Shown piece by piece: positions 22,891-35,477 of a stretch of 64,000 nucleotides of DNA. Under the pieces are notes generated by a model that did no database searches, had not been told where the DNA came from, and saw nothing but the letters and a program-made list of their open reading frames with translations. The stretch is from Bryopsis sp. KO-2023 (lineage: Eukaryota; Chlorophyta; Ulvophyceae; Bryopsidales; Bryopsidaceae). How positions within the stretch are numbered: the stretch's first letter is position 1; each line of letters starts with the position of its first letter. The DNA lies in assembly GCA_030272585.1 (NCBI GenBank), contig BSYQ01000003.1:5394001-5458000 (forward strand). The letters run 5' to 3'. The translations under genes were made by a program, and so were the position numbers.

Positions 22891-25800
22891 ATGGCAAGGC
22901 TAACGAAAAGTTCGAGCTTGCCGGTTTCTCATCTGGATCAGCTGGAAGAGGAGCTCGACACCAGAGATGTCCAGCTTCTTTCGATACAAAGAAACTACGA
23001 AGCTCTGTCCAGGTTCACTCAAGAAAAGCAAACGGAGATCGAAAGCGTGAGTGCCACTAACCGTCCATCCTTAGATGCAAAACGATGCTCCTTTCTGATC
23101 GGGACAGTTTGGGGAATGCCAGCTGAAGACACTCCTCACGTCGGAAAGGAATCGGAATGTCGACCTATCGGTCAGGCTTGATGAAACGCGGAAGCGTAAG
23201 AGCGATGCCGCCAGCCACTCGGCGGAAGCCAAAAAGTTGCGCGCAAGATGTGAGGAGCTTAAAAAGGAGTGCGACATGTCGAAAGTTACAGCCAAGATAG
23301 AAGTATCGGCAAGGCAGCACCTGGAAGAAAAGATTACAAGGTAGCAATACCTGCAAATGAACGCGAACACGCCACGCAGCTCTGTGGATTGCATACTATC
23401 TTTTCCCATTGGAATCAGTGCATTCAGCTCACCTACAGGCTCTCAGAACAGCTTCGTGATTCGAACGCAACACGAGAAGGGACTTCAAAGGATCTGTGGA
23501 CGAGTCGGGAAATGGTTGAAAAGCAAGTGGCCACCGTTCGCGCAAAGGATGAAGAGATTCAAAGTCTGAACAGGTGTGCACAGCAGCCAAAGTATTGGAT
23601 TTTCTACATACTCCTTTATCGAAAAAAAACACAGACCTGGAACGTTGTGAACGTGTTGTATTGGTCAGCGATTTGAACGCACTGAAGAGTCAGCTCCACG
23701 CTGAAGCTGACGGAACGAAAAGCCTCCAGCGAGAGCTGAGCGATCAAACGAGAAATTTGGAAAACGCCAGGAGAGGATTTCGGCAAAAGGAGGAAGAGTT
23801 GAAGGATGCCAAAAAAAAGACCATGTAAGACAACACTTAACAACGTCTTGTGCCTAAAAGAAGGCGTTTTTATCCCCCATAAGTATTTGCTGTGTCAAAT
23901 CGCCTTCAGCGATCTTCAGAGCTCCATCACTGATCTGGAAGCAAGCTTCGAAGCGCAGAGAATCACTCTAGCCACCGTCAAAGAGCAAGAAAGAGCTCTG
24001 CAATCGCAGCTGTCGAGTACCGAACGCTCTCTGGCCTTGCAAACGTCAGAGAAAACAAGACTGTGCCAAGAGAACTCTACTTTGCTCAGCGAGGCAGAAT
24101 CACTTCGAAAAGAGATAAACGCTTTACAAGAAAAGCACTTGAGAATGGCGGAGGACGCCCAGATCTCCGAGCGTCACGTTCAGCAGACAGTGGAAGAGAA
24201 AACCGCTGCCGGAAGAGCTCTTGATAATCTCATGCATACACTCACGCACACACGCAATAAACTCGCAGGTGCAACCATTGCCACTTGTGTTTTTGCGTGA
24301 AAGTTATTCGAAACTTTGTACTGATCTGATGAAAGAATGCAAACACAATACAGAAACGGAAGCTAGCGTGCATTTCTTGGAGGAAAAACTCAGCGTCGCA
24401 GAAGAGAGCAATAAACGCAACTGCAAGAAACATTGCGAGGAAATGAAAAACCTAGATATTATCGTGGGAGCTCTGGAGAGCAGAATAGCGGACACAGCCG
24501 AAGGGTGTGCGTTCGCTGTGGAAGAAATCGCAGTGGCCACAGCTCGAGACCATGAGGGTATCGCAAACACCATACAACTCCTTTTGCATATCTCTCTAGG
24601 TGAATGAACGCGCGCGAATTTTGATCATATTCTGTTCTCTGTGTCAGATTTGCAATCCCAATTGGAGCAGTGCGTTTTTGCCATTGATGGGATTGATGCT
24701 AAGGCTGTCGATGTGCAAAGAGCAACAAAGATTTGGCAAGAGAGCTGCCTGCAAAAGACACAGCATATCTCATCCAGAAGAGAGAGCGGACTGATGTTGT
24801 CCATTCACAAGCTCAAGGGTGACTTGCGTTTGGAAAAAGAGCGCAATGCCGCTATGCAAATGGTTCGTTTTGAATACCCATAAAGATAGAACGAACCGCA
24901 ATGCCTGGAGCTTACTCACGAGTACATATTAATACTATCTTTGGATTGGCCCAACAGGGGAGCAGCACAGTGAAAAGGGCGTTCGACTTAAAGCTGGCGA
25001 CTATGAAGGAGGAATGCGAAACACAAAAGAAACAACAACATGAAAGTTTGATGAAAAAGCTTGCCGCAGTTGAGGAGGAAATGGAGGGTTTGAAAGCGCG
25101 ATGGGAAGATGATCGCCAGTCTGCAAAGAACTTGCTAGCTATGGAGATGGCCAAGGTAAGTGTGCTTGAGTGGAGTTTGACAGGGCTTGTCGACGGGTTT
25201 TGTTTCTTCCCCGCAACAACTGTGCTGTGCTGTGCGTTTTGCTGGAAAAACATATTATTAAGGGTGTGCTAGGGTAACCTTTGGGCCACCAGCGTTCTAA
25301 AACCACAGGCTTATAGATTGTATGCAACGAAGCTAAGGCTCCCTGTTCATTTCCAGGCAAGGAGGGACGCAAACGAATTCCAAAAAGAGAAAAGCCGCCT
25401 TGAATCAAGTTTCGAGAGCGAGCGCGACTCGATGGAGAAACTGCTGGCAAAAATTCGTGGGCAAAACATTCAGGACATAAGCACAATCTCTGATGGGTTC
25501 AAAAAACAGCTCAACGCAAACTCCATTGAAGCACAGGTCGTTGATGGGCATTTGGAGACCGCTTTAGGCTTCGTGCGCTCAATGTCGAAAGATGTTGAAA
25601 CCGTTGTCCAACATTTGAAGAAAATGGGGATCACCGTCAAATGCTCTTTCGAAGGTATGGTGAGAATCACCACAAGGGATTCTGCTTGCAAACCACTTGT
25701 GTGAGTAGTGACCCTCGAGCAAGATATTGGATCACCAGTGTTGCGGAGTTGTAGGCGACGAAAACGCGCCGCGGGGACAAAGAAAGAGCGATGCGCTGCT

Positions 25801-26467
25801 TGCAGCTACGCAAGTATTAAGGTTGCATTTCAGCTATGTGACGGAGCAGTTCCAAGACATGGTGGCGACACTTGCCACGAAGAACTATGATAATCTGGAA
25901 AAGGCGAGCTCTTCAGAACCTAAGCTGCGTTCATGAGTTGGCATAGCTTTCTCGTTTTCCTCTTTATCATCGGGTTGTTTTTTTCCCCCTGTAGACCGTC
26001 CCAGACAATCTTCGTCGTGAAGCCAAACAACTGAGGAGCACGGTCGAGAAGCTCGTCCATGTCGAAGAATCGATGTGCAGCAACTACACATGCATGATTT
26101 GTTTGAACGTGTTCCAGTCGCCTGTGACATGTGTGCCATGCGGGCACACCTACTGCGAACGCTGTCTATCCACGAAACAAGTGCGATGCGTTCCCCACCA
26201 GCAGACTGAAACATGTATATTATATTTCATGTTATGTAACATATATATTTTTTGTGATATTCTACATATTATGTAGTTTCTTTTTCTTGGGTGAAAGTTC
26301 AGTCTGTTGTGTTGTGTGCCGCACAGATGGAGTGCGCAGAATGCAAGTCTTCAGGCGCCGTGAGCGTGGTGCCCAACCTTGCGCTCGATCAATTATGTTC
26401 CAAATACAAATACAAGAAGAGCACTCTACAAAGCATCCAGAATATGTGTGCCAACATGCCATGCTAG
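22891..26467 (+). CDS. Coiled-coil RING-finger protein, probable E3 ubiquitin ligase
   Basis: At least eleven exons are read. The first ones (22891-23046, 23123-23340, 23439-23573, 23669-23824, 23910-24268) are in phase and almost wholly heptad-rich: LDQLEEELDTRDVQLLSIQR, then LEENARRGF-type stretches and EAESLRKEINALQEKHLRMA. Coiled coil continues through about 24310-25660. Near the end, after an acceptor at 25994, comes CMICLNVFQSPVTCVPCGHT with YCERC. The last exon (26326-26467) begins MECAECKSSG, completing a C3HC4 RING (C-x2-C, C-x-H-x2-C-x2-C, C-x2-C). A C-terminal RING after a long coiled coil is the layout of dimeric E3 ligases such as BRE1, but the RING sequence is not BRE1-like, so the substrate is open. 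The start at 22891 is the first in-frame ATG; an upstream exon is possible. Confidence 0.7.
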
Positions 26468-26830
26468 CGGTAATAACATATGTGTACGTTGGGGAGTTGG
26501 CTTGGTTTTGGGAATCTTGCACACATTGGCCAGTTTTCTCTTCTTTCACTAGTTCTTTCAGTTTTTTTTTCTTTCACCATTAACATTCGTTCATTCACTT
26601 TTCTGGGGATTTTTTTTTTCTAGTGTGTGTGGGGGAAAGGGGGTGTATCAAAACTATATGGTGTGATATCGACCAAACTCATTCGTTGCACCAGGCCCCA
26701 AAGTTTTGTCAGTGGGAAAAGTAAACAAAGAGTTGCAGGCCACAATTTGCCCTCGCAGCGATGTTGTGTTATGCTAATGCACCAATTCTAAGCGTTATCA
26801 ACAGTTTCCAAGTTTCTTGAGGCTCTGGAT
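26468..26830. other. Convergent spacer
   Basis: This lies between the stop of the RING gene and the presumed stop of the monooxygenase gene. It has T-runs and a CTTTCACCATT-type pyrimidine stretch. I see no coding segment. Confidence 0.4.
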
Positions 26831-29800
26831 TCAAGCAATGAGTGTAGATCTATTCGCTTTGCAAGAATGCATATCACAATTCCAAATTCTACAAATCTCC
26901 GCAATCGAATTTTCCGGGATCCAAAAACCTTGCAGGAGAAAAACCAAACTTCACGAACAAATCTCGAGCAGCCACCACCTGTACAGGAACCAAACCCCAA
27001 TAACACACAAAAAGGCCCTCTTAGTAAACAAATCACAAACCTCCAATCAAACCATAACAGCGCAACAGGGAGAGGTGGTCCGACAAGGTGTTTGGCCAAT
27101 GCACTCACCGGCTCCTTGTCAAGTTGCAGCAAAGCCCCTCGTACATTCGACTGAACCATCAGCGGCATTACACGTTTCGTTCGAACAGATTCATACTCCC
27201 TGAGAGCCTTGGCAACTTCCCCCCTATCTCCATCGACACCTCCAGCCGCTTTCAGAGTTCTGGCCAGCACAACCGCATCCTAGAAAAAAAACCGACAAAA
27301 GTGACCCCTCAAAGTGCGTCTGAGGGATATCAGGGGTGCACGCCATTTTTTGGTAAAAAAAACACCCAAACTATTGTGGAATTTTTGATGTATTTCCCCA
27401 GGGGAAATTTCCCCAGGCAGATTGAAAAATGCACATTAGGCTGATATACCTCGAGAGCAAGGCATCCCCCTTGACCAAGATTTGGAGTCATTGGATGCAT
27501 GGCATCTCCACACAACGTGACTTGCCCAGCTCCAATCGACACCCCAGGGACCATCCATCTACACACAGGGAAAAAAAAAGAGAAAAAGGAAATATGCACA
27601 CGTCAAAACTGAGCACTGACAGCAAATTGCGGACTGATGTGAGGTCCGTTCATTCCAGACAAAACACACAACCGTTTACCTATCCCCAAGTTTGCTCCTC
27701 GACAGACTGGTCAGTGGGGTTGCAGCGACGCAATCCTTGACGACGGGGTCGAATCCTTCAGCATACTCCAGCGCCTCCTCTTTGATTTGTTCGGCCGTCT
27801 TTTTATCGAGGCTCTATACACATCGTGGTCATTAATGCCAAGACCTGAAATATGGGAACATCTCGTGTGGATGCCGATACAGCCTCGAAACGATGTTTCA
27901 ACAGCCTACTCATCAGCGGATATTATAACTGTGCAATACTTTGCCAACACCACCCACAGTCAGTCCTGCACCCCCCCGCTAGTTCTCTTAGTCACCCCTT
28001 TTCAATGTGCAGGATTATATTTAGGAGGGGGAATGAGTCAGACTGTATGGATGCATGAAGCACTGAACAAGGGAAATGTGATTTGGGCAAAGACATTTGA
28101 TGGGATACCTCGGGGATATTGAAAGAGACAAACCAATAGAGTTTGTTTTCGCCGATTTCGTACATCCCGAATCGAACACCAGCCCCCCAGTAGTTCAAAA
28201 GAGTCGAAGATGACACCGGCAATCCTTTCGACCCAAACTCCGCCACCCCCCTGCACGACACAACATGCAAGAAACAGCACTCTTTAATAAAGCATTAAGA
28301 AAAAAAAACTGAACAAAAATTTTGAAATGGAGGAAAATGGGGATGGACAAGGGTGTATTGATGCGATTATGATGATGGGTACGGACCTGATTGCACTGTA
28401 ACCTGCATAGTTGGGTGGAGACAAACCGAGCGATTCTGCAATAGGGCTTCGAACCCCGTCGCATCCAACAACAATGGAACACTTGATTTCCCCTTCGGAA
28501 GTGGAAAGGATGGGAAAATCTAAGAAACAAAAAAGCATGCTATGAATTGTGTATTTTGAAACAGTGATGATGAGCAGGGGTTAACTTTGAACCCAGGAAA
28601 CTCAGCTCATTAATGTGTGCAATTATCCCAACAGAAGATCTCTATCTATGCATATACATATACACCATATATATTTCTTGGATGGGCACAAGGCGGCTTT
28701 CAGCCTGGATGCAATGCATTTTGAAAACAAATATATAAGCATTTTCACATATTTCTTTGTGAGAGGTTTTCTGGCGACCAAGTGGTTCTTGTTGATGATT
28801 GATCAATGGTCCCTATGAAAGCAAAATGGGAAGAAATGTATATATATATATATATCGAAATCCCCCCGAAAATGTGGGTTCTGGTGAGGCTGGTTTGCAC
28901 TTCATGTGACACCAACCTGAATCCGTGTTCAAGCCTTCCACACCGACATCATATTTGATGCAATCCTGGGGAAGCGACTTCCCCAATGCTTGCAAGAGTC
29001 CATTACGTGCGACCCCTCTGTACTCTTTCTCGGGAGCATCGCATTCATCCAAGGTGAAAGAGTTCAACAGAGAACCATCCTTCCCTCGCAGCTCGACCCT
29101 ATTCTTAGCAGAAGCAGTAGCTTTTCATGCTCAACTCAGACATGCTCAATAAAAAAACAGCACACGAATGTGCCCATATATGATTAAACAATAACTTGCG
29201 GGGTATTCATGTGACATCTTTGTTTGTTTGTTTTTTTTTGGGGGGGGGGGATCTTCTCAACACACCGTTTAGTCATTTGTCCAATTTCAACCGTACCCCC
29301 TTTAAATGCTTCCAATGATTTCTTATTGAACAAGAGGTTTTTACCTGTCACAAACTGGATGCACTTCTCTCAGGTCATCCCCAACTCCGAGAACATCTAG
29401 AGCTCGCCACGCATTGGGCCACAGCCCAATGGAGGCCCCTTCCTTTCTCGGCCCTGAATCTCTCTCTAGAACGACACAGGGCATACCTGCCTGCCCACAA
29501 CAAACGATGTCAAAAACTGCATGTCAGTCACAGAGCCCCCCAGTTTGAAACTCCTCCTCCTTTCTTGCTTGTTGCGACCATTTCATCAGGTTTGACCAAA
29601 GAACCAAAATGCGATCAAAAGAAAAAGGATGCCTTGTTTTTTCCTCTCTACCAATGACAGTGCTCTTGCAGTAGCTAGGCCGGCAATGCCTGCACCGACG
29701 ACCACCACCTTGCCCTTAACAATATCACCTGCAGGAGAAAAAAAAAGAATCCTTCAGTGGCTTCGACTGAAGAAACGATCCTGGGGATGCGTGCTGGTCA

Positions 29801-30141
29801 GACATATTATTAATGAAGAGGTCATTTTTTTTTTTCTGAATTTAAAATGGTTATCTCAGTTCTTGCTGTTGTCACTGGGGAGGCTTCCAATTTCAAAAAT
29901 TAACCAGGAGTTTTTGCAGATTTCTCCAATAACAAGATTCCAATGCACTCGTTTCGCACATGTAGCTTTCAGTTTCTCATCTGGAGCTTCAGCCCATCAC
30001 CCACCCACCAAGAGGCGTCGTTGCAGCACAAGTTGTGGAAAAGCGCCGACCGCCGAGAGTAGATCTGAAGCCATGCTTAAACGCTACCGAGAGTCTTGGA
30101 GACGACCAAACACGAGCTGAGCTCGCTCTGGCATCCAGCAT
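26831..30141 (-). CDS. FAD-dependent monooxygenase with organelle presequence
   Basis: It belongs to the aromatic/zeaxanthin-epoxidase-like FAD hydroxylases, which insert one oxygen atom using NAD(P)H. Nine exons (30141-30009, 29728-29652, 29490-29345, 29098-28917, 28519-28387, 28250-28109, 27813-27680, 27558-27450, 27279-27109) are in phase, 409 codons, plus one or more short 3' exons not fixed. Exon 1 is a presequence rich in Arg, Ser and Thr without acids after residue 3, containing [11 protein letters not shown]. Exon 2 holds the FAD-binding [10 protein letters not shown]. Exon 5 has [11 protein letters not shown] (the DG motif), and exon 8 has [20 protein letters not shown] (the GD motif). 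These three motifs define the family. The substrate cannot be read. The last frame ending near 26831 contains KFDCGDC, like the family C-terminus. Confidence 0.8.
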
Positions 30142-30886
30142 TGGGAAGTGCAAACACAGATCGACAATGACCAGTGGACTGTGGAGGAGGGCTCCTGTTG
30201 ATGATCACCTCCAGAGAAAACGTTTACTTCTGAGGCTTCTGATCCTCAATTCCAAGGCATTGATTTCGATTCTACACGTTGCAGCAGTTGCACTTTCATT
30301 GAGATACACTTGCTAACTTGGAGTGTTGGAATTTTGTAAATTACCTTGAAGTTCACTACATGACTGGACATAGATTGGGAGGATGAAGGAATGCTTGTCC
30401 TTTTTCTGTAAGATGTTTATGTCTACAACAGCAGTTAGATAGATGGTGCCAGACATGGGAGCAATGAAGAAATCACACTCCTTTCTCCTTGTCACCGATC
30501 GAATTGATTAATCATTGAGGGAAGGAAAAGGCATCTGATTTGACTTTCAAGGAAGTTTTTACACATTACATGAATAGTGCCACTTTATTCATTGTTCATT
30601 TACAATGAATTTTCAATGACTTTACAATGACAACACAAGAAGCTCCCAGTGACAGCCATCACAACACATCACTTTAAAAGAATAAAGACGATTCAGCCAA
30701 CCCTGATTGCCAACCAAGCGGTGGAATTGATTTGGCCAGATATTTGATGATCGGCTGCAAACAGTAACCTCTTCTCTTCGAGAAGACGCCGTAATTTACT
30801 CAGAACCAAACAAACCAAAATCACCTCTTCTAACAGAAAGTGAAGTGAACTGAAATGACACAATTTGAAACCGAGGTCCAGGGAAA
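30142..30886. other. Spacer between the monooxygenase and F-box genes
   Basis: No coding support. It holds the promoter of the monooxygenase and the 3' side of the F-box gene, both on the minus strand, with an AATAAA-like context near 30680. Confidence 0.4.
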
Positions 30887-31972
30887 TCACGTGTGGATCA
30901 GCGAAGCAATGAAGCCCCCCACCAGCCTGTCGGTCAATTTTCTCAGATAGAACATGGGGAGCGGATTCAGCACCATCGACCCTGCATAGAATATCAGAGG
31001 CTCCCCCTTTTCAAACATAAACTTTTTGAATCGCCTGCACACTGGTCCCCCCTCCTCCAGTCCGCTGCCCTTGCCACTGTCCAAGTCTCCAGGTTCATCA
31101 CCACCATAGCGCACTCCCAAATGGAGGTAATGCCGTCTTTTAGAAAAATCCAATCGATACAAGCCTCTTTCTAAAAGAAGAAAAGGATTTGCACCCAAGG
31201 CTGCAAGGGCGGTTTCCGGAGACAGGCTTTTCCCAGGATCCATGGGAAAAATTATCGGTGTCAGGTAGGATTCACCTTCGTTCCCCATTGCTGTCCTGGC
31301 TTCAATCCTCATCAGTTCTTTTCCAAGGCTCATGACAGACATGATGGAGTTGAATGTCAATTGTGGACACCCCCCTCTAAGCAGATCTGCATTCTGCAAA
31401 CGAATCGCAACACAAACTTTTTAGGGGAGTGCAGTCTGTAAGTGGGGTACTCCTTCCAGCATGGATTGCCCTGGCATCATTTGTTGGAATGGCCAGTCTG
31501 CACCACGTCTTGCGTATCATCCAGGGATTGCAGCAAACAAACGTAGGCACTTTGTCAGGGTGCAGGAAGAAAATCAATCTCGTCGATGGGGGTGCGGGCT
31601 TTGTCGTGATCGACGCCCTACGTGCAAACTCACCGGTATCGTCAGAAACCCTGCCTTCGTCCCAACGAGCAGTGGCCTGAAAACGTAGTGGTCGTCATCG
31701 TCTTCTGGCAAGCCATCGCCGCGATCAACATAACGACACCAGTTGCCGCCGCTTTTGTACGTTTCAATGAAGCAACCCGTATCATACACTTCGGTGACGT
31801 CCACGCACGCCTCCAAAAGGTCTTGGTAAAACTCGTCGCCGTCCGCAGCATCTCGCCAGCTTCGACAAACCTGTTTAGCGCGAAAAAAGTCTTCTGAATC
31901 GTGGATCGCCGCCTTGCGGAGGACTTGGGCGACGAACGGGGACGGCAACACCCAAGGTACTGGCGCAGCCAT
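30887..31972 (-). CDS. F-box protein
   Basis: Two exons (31972-31634 and 31393-30887) join in phase to 281 aa. The N-terminus is an F-box: LPSPFVAQVLRKAAIHDSED followed by FFRAKQVCRSWRDAADGDEF, with the usual Leu-Pro opening and VCRxW core. F-box proteins present substrates to SCF ubiquitin ligases through Skp1. The rest resembles no substrate-binding repeat that I recognise. It includes acidic DGLPEDDDDHY and, in exon 2, SYLTPIIFPMDP and a Gly-rich loop. The start is the ATG in ACG ATG GCT GCG; upstream codons are open but lack another ATG. Confidence 0.7.
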
Positions 31973-33176
31973 CGTAGATTTGATTCCAAAAATCGTCACC
32001 CCAGCAGCACCTGTACTTACGAAATGATGTCAGCAAGAAGCTCGCTGGACGTCAAATCGAAGTGTGGGCGTTTCGCCTTTGGAGCGTTTCGCGCGTTAAC
32101 CAACAAAATGAGTTAATGAAGATCGACCCAAGTTTTCTGGCAAATCGACAGTCACCCTCTCGTGAAACCTACTCACCCCTCCCGACATGTCCTTTCTGAC
32201 AGCAATCGAGCGTTCCCACAGAACCCACAGGCTGCGCACACTCAGTGGTGTTGTGAAGTAGAATTCTGATTGTTTCGGGTCTCACCGCCGCCACTTCGCA
32301 ATTTAAGTCGGGGTGTGTTTGTTTGCGGGGGTGCGTCGAAAAAATTTGAAAAACTCAGATAACTGGAGGATACAAGCGTGAAACAAAACCCTCCACTGGG
32401 AGTGCCCCCTGTAGCGTTGCATTCCGTTCACGACACAGCGAACTTGCTCAGGTGTAGTGGTGCAACTCACGTTACCAAACCAGGATTTCAAAGGGTTTTT
32501 ATAATTCAATATTACTATCGTCTCGAAAGAACCTTCGAAGGAAAGTAGACGTGTGTTGGTGATCGACGCGTTGCAGCGCCGTGTTGGTTGAGTATTTTGT
32601 CGGATCAAATTCGATCAAATTATTGCTAGGCGCCCGCCATAGACGCAAAAAAACACAGAAATAGCGTCGATCCATGCGCATGTATGTTGGAATTAAGATT
32701 TTGGAAAGAAAAAGGTCGGGGAATATGTCCAAGAAATTGCATTGGTGCTTTCTCTGCATGGAATGATCATTTTTGCCTTTGTTTTTTGTTTTTCAGTTGC
32801 TCTCCATTGACCCCTGTGGAGAAGTGTTTCGGTTCAGCAGGCTTCGTACATAGAGTTTTTCGGGCGATATTATTTTATCATGCAGGATTCTACTATGCAG
32901 GTTGGCTGTGCAGGGTTGGCAGGTGAAATTAATTGCATTTCAAATATCAAAGGAAGCAGTTGCTTCAGTTAACTCAGATCTCGTATTTATCACTATAAAC
33001 CACCTAAATCTAATCCTGACAAATACACATGGAAAGTTTGTTATTATATTAGTTATGTTTTTATTTCCACATGATTTTGGTCAGACCCATGGGCAAAGAA
33101 GCTACGGAAGAAATTGAATCAGTTCTTTTTGTTTTATTCTTCTTTTTCCCCCTTATGGAAAACGAAAGAGTGTTTT
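31973..33176. other. Divergent spacer, F-box and TLC genes
   Basis: About 1.2 kb separates the two divergent start regions. An acceptor-like TTTTTGTTTTTCAG at about 32795 is followed by an open stretch, which could be a 5' exon of the TLC gene, but no start was found. Otherwise it is AT-rich and unassigned. Confidence 0.3.
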
Positions 33177-34884
33177 ATGATGGTGCCCAACAAAGAATTT
33201 GAACGAGTGGAGTTTTACGTCTGTGTGTTTTTTTTTGCCATCAGCTGCTTTTTTTGCATCGATATATTACTACTGCGATAAGGGATCGCTACGACCAACT
33301 CTGCAGAACGTGTTCAAATGGAAAACCCCAAACCTGACATATGACAAATTGGATTCGTTGGTGGCCCGAGTATCCAACCACATCATGTCGATCATACACT
33401 GTATGATTCAGGTAAACCACTGCATTTGGGTAGAGGTTCACCATAAGCCAAGCTCGTTGGTAGATTCTGGACAATTTAACTGCACAGCAGTCGGTGGGGA
33501 AATTTGGATTCCACCACTGTTGAAATCTGAGCCTGCAAGTGCCGATAATCATTTGATTTCCGATTCCCATGGATGCAGCTGCAGCTGCAGCACCCTACTT
33601 CATTGAATTTGAATTTTCATTGTGAAATTCAACCCAGTGTTGGATGAGGGCTGAATCTATTTTGTCACCCGCTGACATGTATCGATTTCAGATTCCACTG
33701 GCATTGTACGCTGTTAAGCAGCCTGAGTTAGACATGAATCGTTTCCACGGCACCTCCGCAGCAGGCTATGCATGTTTTGCGATCGGAGCTGGCTATTTTT
33801 TGATCGATGTGTCCCTGATGTTGTTCCGTCAATACGAGGGAGCTTTGCTGATGATGCATGGGGTGTTCTGCTTTACGCTTTATACGTATGGGATGTTGAC
33901 CGGCTGTATGCAGTATTACGGTGGGGAAAAAATGAACTGAGAAATGCAGTGAATCTTTTATTGTTCGACAGTAGGGGAACCGGTGTACTCTTTGAAAAAT
34001 TTCTTGGGGTCTGTTGGAAATTTGAGAGGAAATTTATCATGGCAACGTACTGATTTTTCTTAAATCCTAAATCAGAATATATGAATGAACAGATGAATGT
34101 TAATCTTCTGAGCCTTCCGTTTCCTTTTTTAACTTTTTGTTCTTTTGGGGGTGGGGGCATGATTTTTTTTTTCCGTAAATATGAGTTGATCCTTGTTTGT
34201 GTTTGCTTTCAGGGACAGCCTTCATACTGTGGGAGTGCAGCACGCCCTTCGTTCATTTCCGATGGCTGCTTAGTAAAGTTGGGAAAGAGAGCTCCACCGC
34301 TTACGTTGTGAATGGCATCGCCATGACCATCGCATTCTTTGTCTGCAGATGTGTTTGGGGGACATGTGAGTAGTCAGTCGCCTTGTTCTTTTTCAACTTG
34401 AGTTTGAAAACCGAGTGTTTCTTTTCGACATCCAGTGATTGTGTTTCTCTTTGGAGGGTATATTTGACGTTGGAGAGACAATAAAAAAATCAAATTCAAA
34501 TTTGAACATTTTTTTTTGCTTGGTTCGGGGCACTCTACTCAGGGTTTTACACTGAAGGCAGCCACAGATGCTTGAATTTCATGTATTTCATAGGGATGAC
34601 TAATCCTTCAGTCAACACTTGATTGAATTTGGTGTTACCTTTTTCTTTGTATTGAAGCCTTGTCTGGTGTGCTGCTTTTTTTTCCAGATATTTCGTACGA
34701 TTTCTGGGTGGGCAGCGTGGTGGAGCTCCAGCATCCAATTGCAACCTCCGCCCCGGCCGCCGTAATTTGGTTCATTAGAGTGGTGGACGTTGCTCTTTCG
34801 CTGCTCAATTTCTATTGGTTCTTTTTGATGTTGAGAAAGGCCGCTGCCTTTCTCACCACCCCACCACCACAGAAAACATCCTGA
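33177..34884 (+). CDS. TLC-domain multi-pass membrane protein (TLCD4-like)
   Basis: TLC domains occur in ceramide synthases, TRAM and the TLCD lipid-modifying proteins of the ER and plasma membrane. Exons 33245-33411, 33691-33920, 34213-34365 and 34688-34884 are in phase. They encode helices including AAGYACFAIGAGYFLIDVSL, then LLMMHGVFCFTLYTYG. Next are WECSTPFVHFRWLL (the family ELSSPFVNxRW motif) and VVNGIAMTIAFFVCRCVWGT, and finally FIRVVDVALSLLNFYWFFLM. The His in MMHG corresponds to the conserved TLC histidine region. Best agreement is with TLCD4/TMEM56 rather than ceramide synthase, as the Lag1p double-His motif is absent. The N-terminus is unresolved. An ATG at 33177 opens a hydrophobic frame that is out of register with 33245 across a T-run, so either a very short intron or a length error in the T-run is involved. 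Confidence 0.75.
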
Positions 34885-35477
34885 GCTCCAACAATGCCTC
34901 TTTTTTTTTTCGCCTATCGGCAACAGCATGCTCTTTTCCTTTCTTGTCGCTCGTGCAACATATCTGTGTGTTTTGGGCAATTTCTTCTGTGATTGGGTAG
35001 ATTGGTCGGTGCACTGTACTTTGATATTCTGTAGGGTTTAATATGTTTGGATAGACAAAACCTGATCGGCACCTCATTGGGCTTACTCCCCCTGTACAGT
35101 TTCCTCAACTGCACCATTTTTGGTTAAAAATTATGACTAGCTGCCATGAGAAAACAAGTGGATGGAAGGATGCCAAGTACTTGGCTGCATAACTTGCCTT
35201 GCACACCTTTTACAAAAAAGATACCCTTTTCTCCAGTCGAATAGGATGTCAATGAGTCAAAAAATCCATAAGAAATTTATGTTGTGAGCACATGTTTCTC
35301 CTCAACAATAAGCATGTTCTCAACCCAAGCATTGAAAATAATTCCTCCACCAAAAAAAAAAGGAAAATGAGGAATGCGCTTTTGCACTTGACATAATAAA
35401 CTGAGTAAATGGAACAAATTCCGAACCCTCCATACGATTTCGACCGGCAAGCACGCCGGTCGAGTCGTGCCAGTCTT
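34885..35477. other. Convergent spacer
   Basis: AT-rich, no coding support; it holds the 3' ends of the TLC gene and the NTF2-like gene. Confidence 0.5.

Noticed and set aside
31394-31633. Open minus-strand frame inside the F-box gene (VPTFVCCNPWMIRKTW)
   Set aside because: The flanking exons join in phase without it and no acceptor fits its start; treated as intron.
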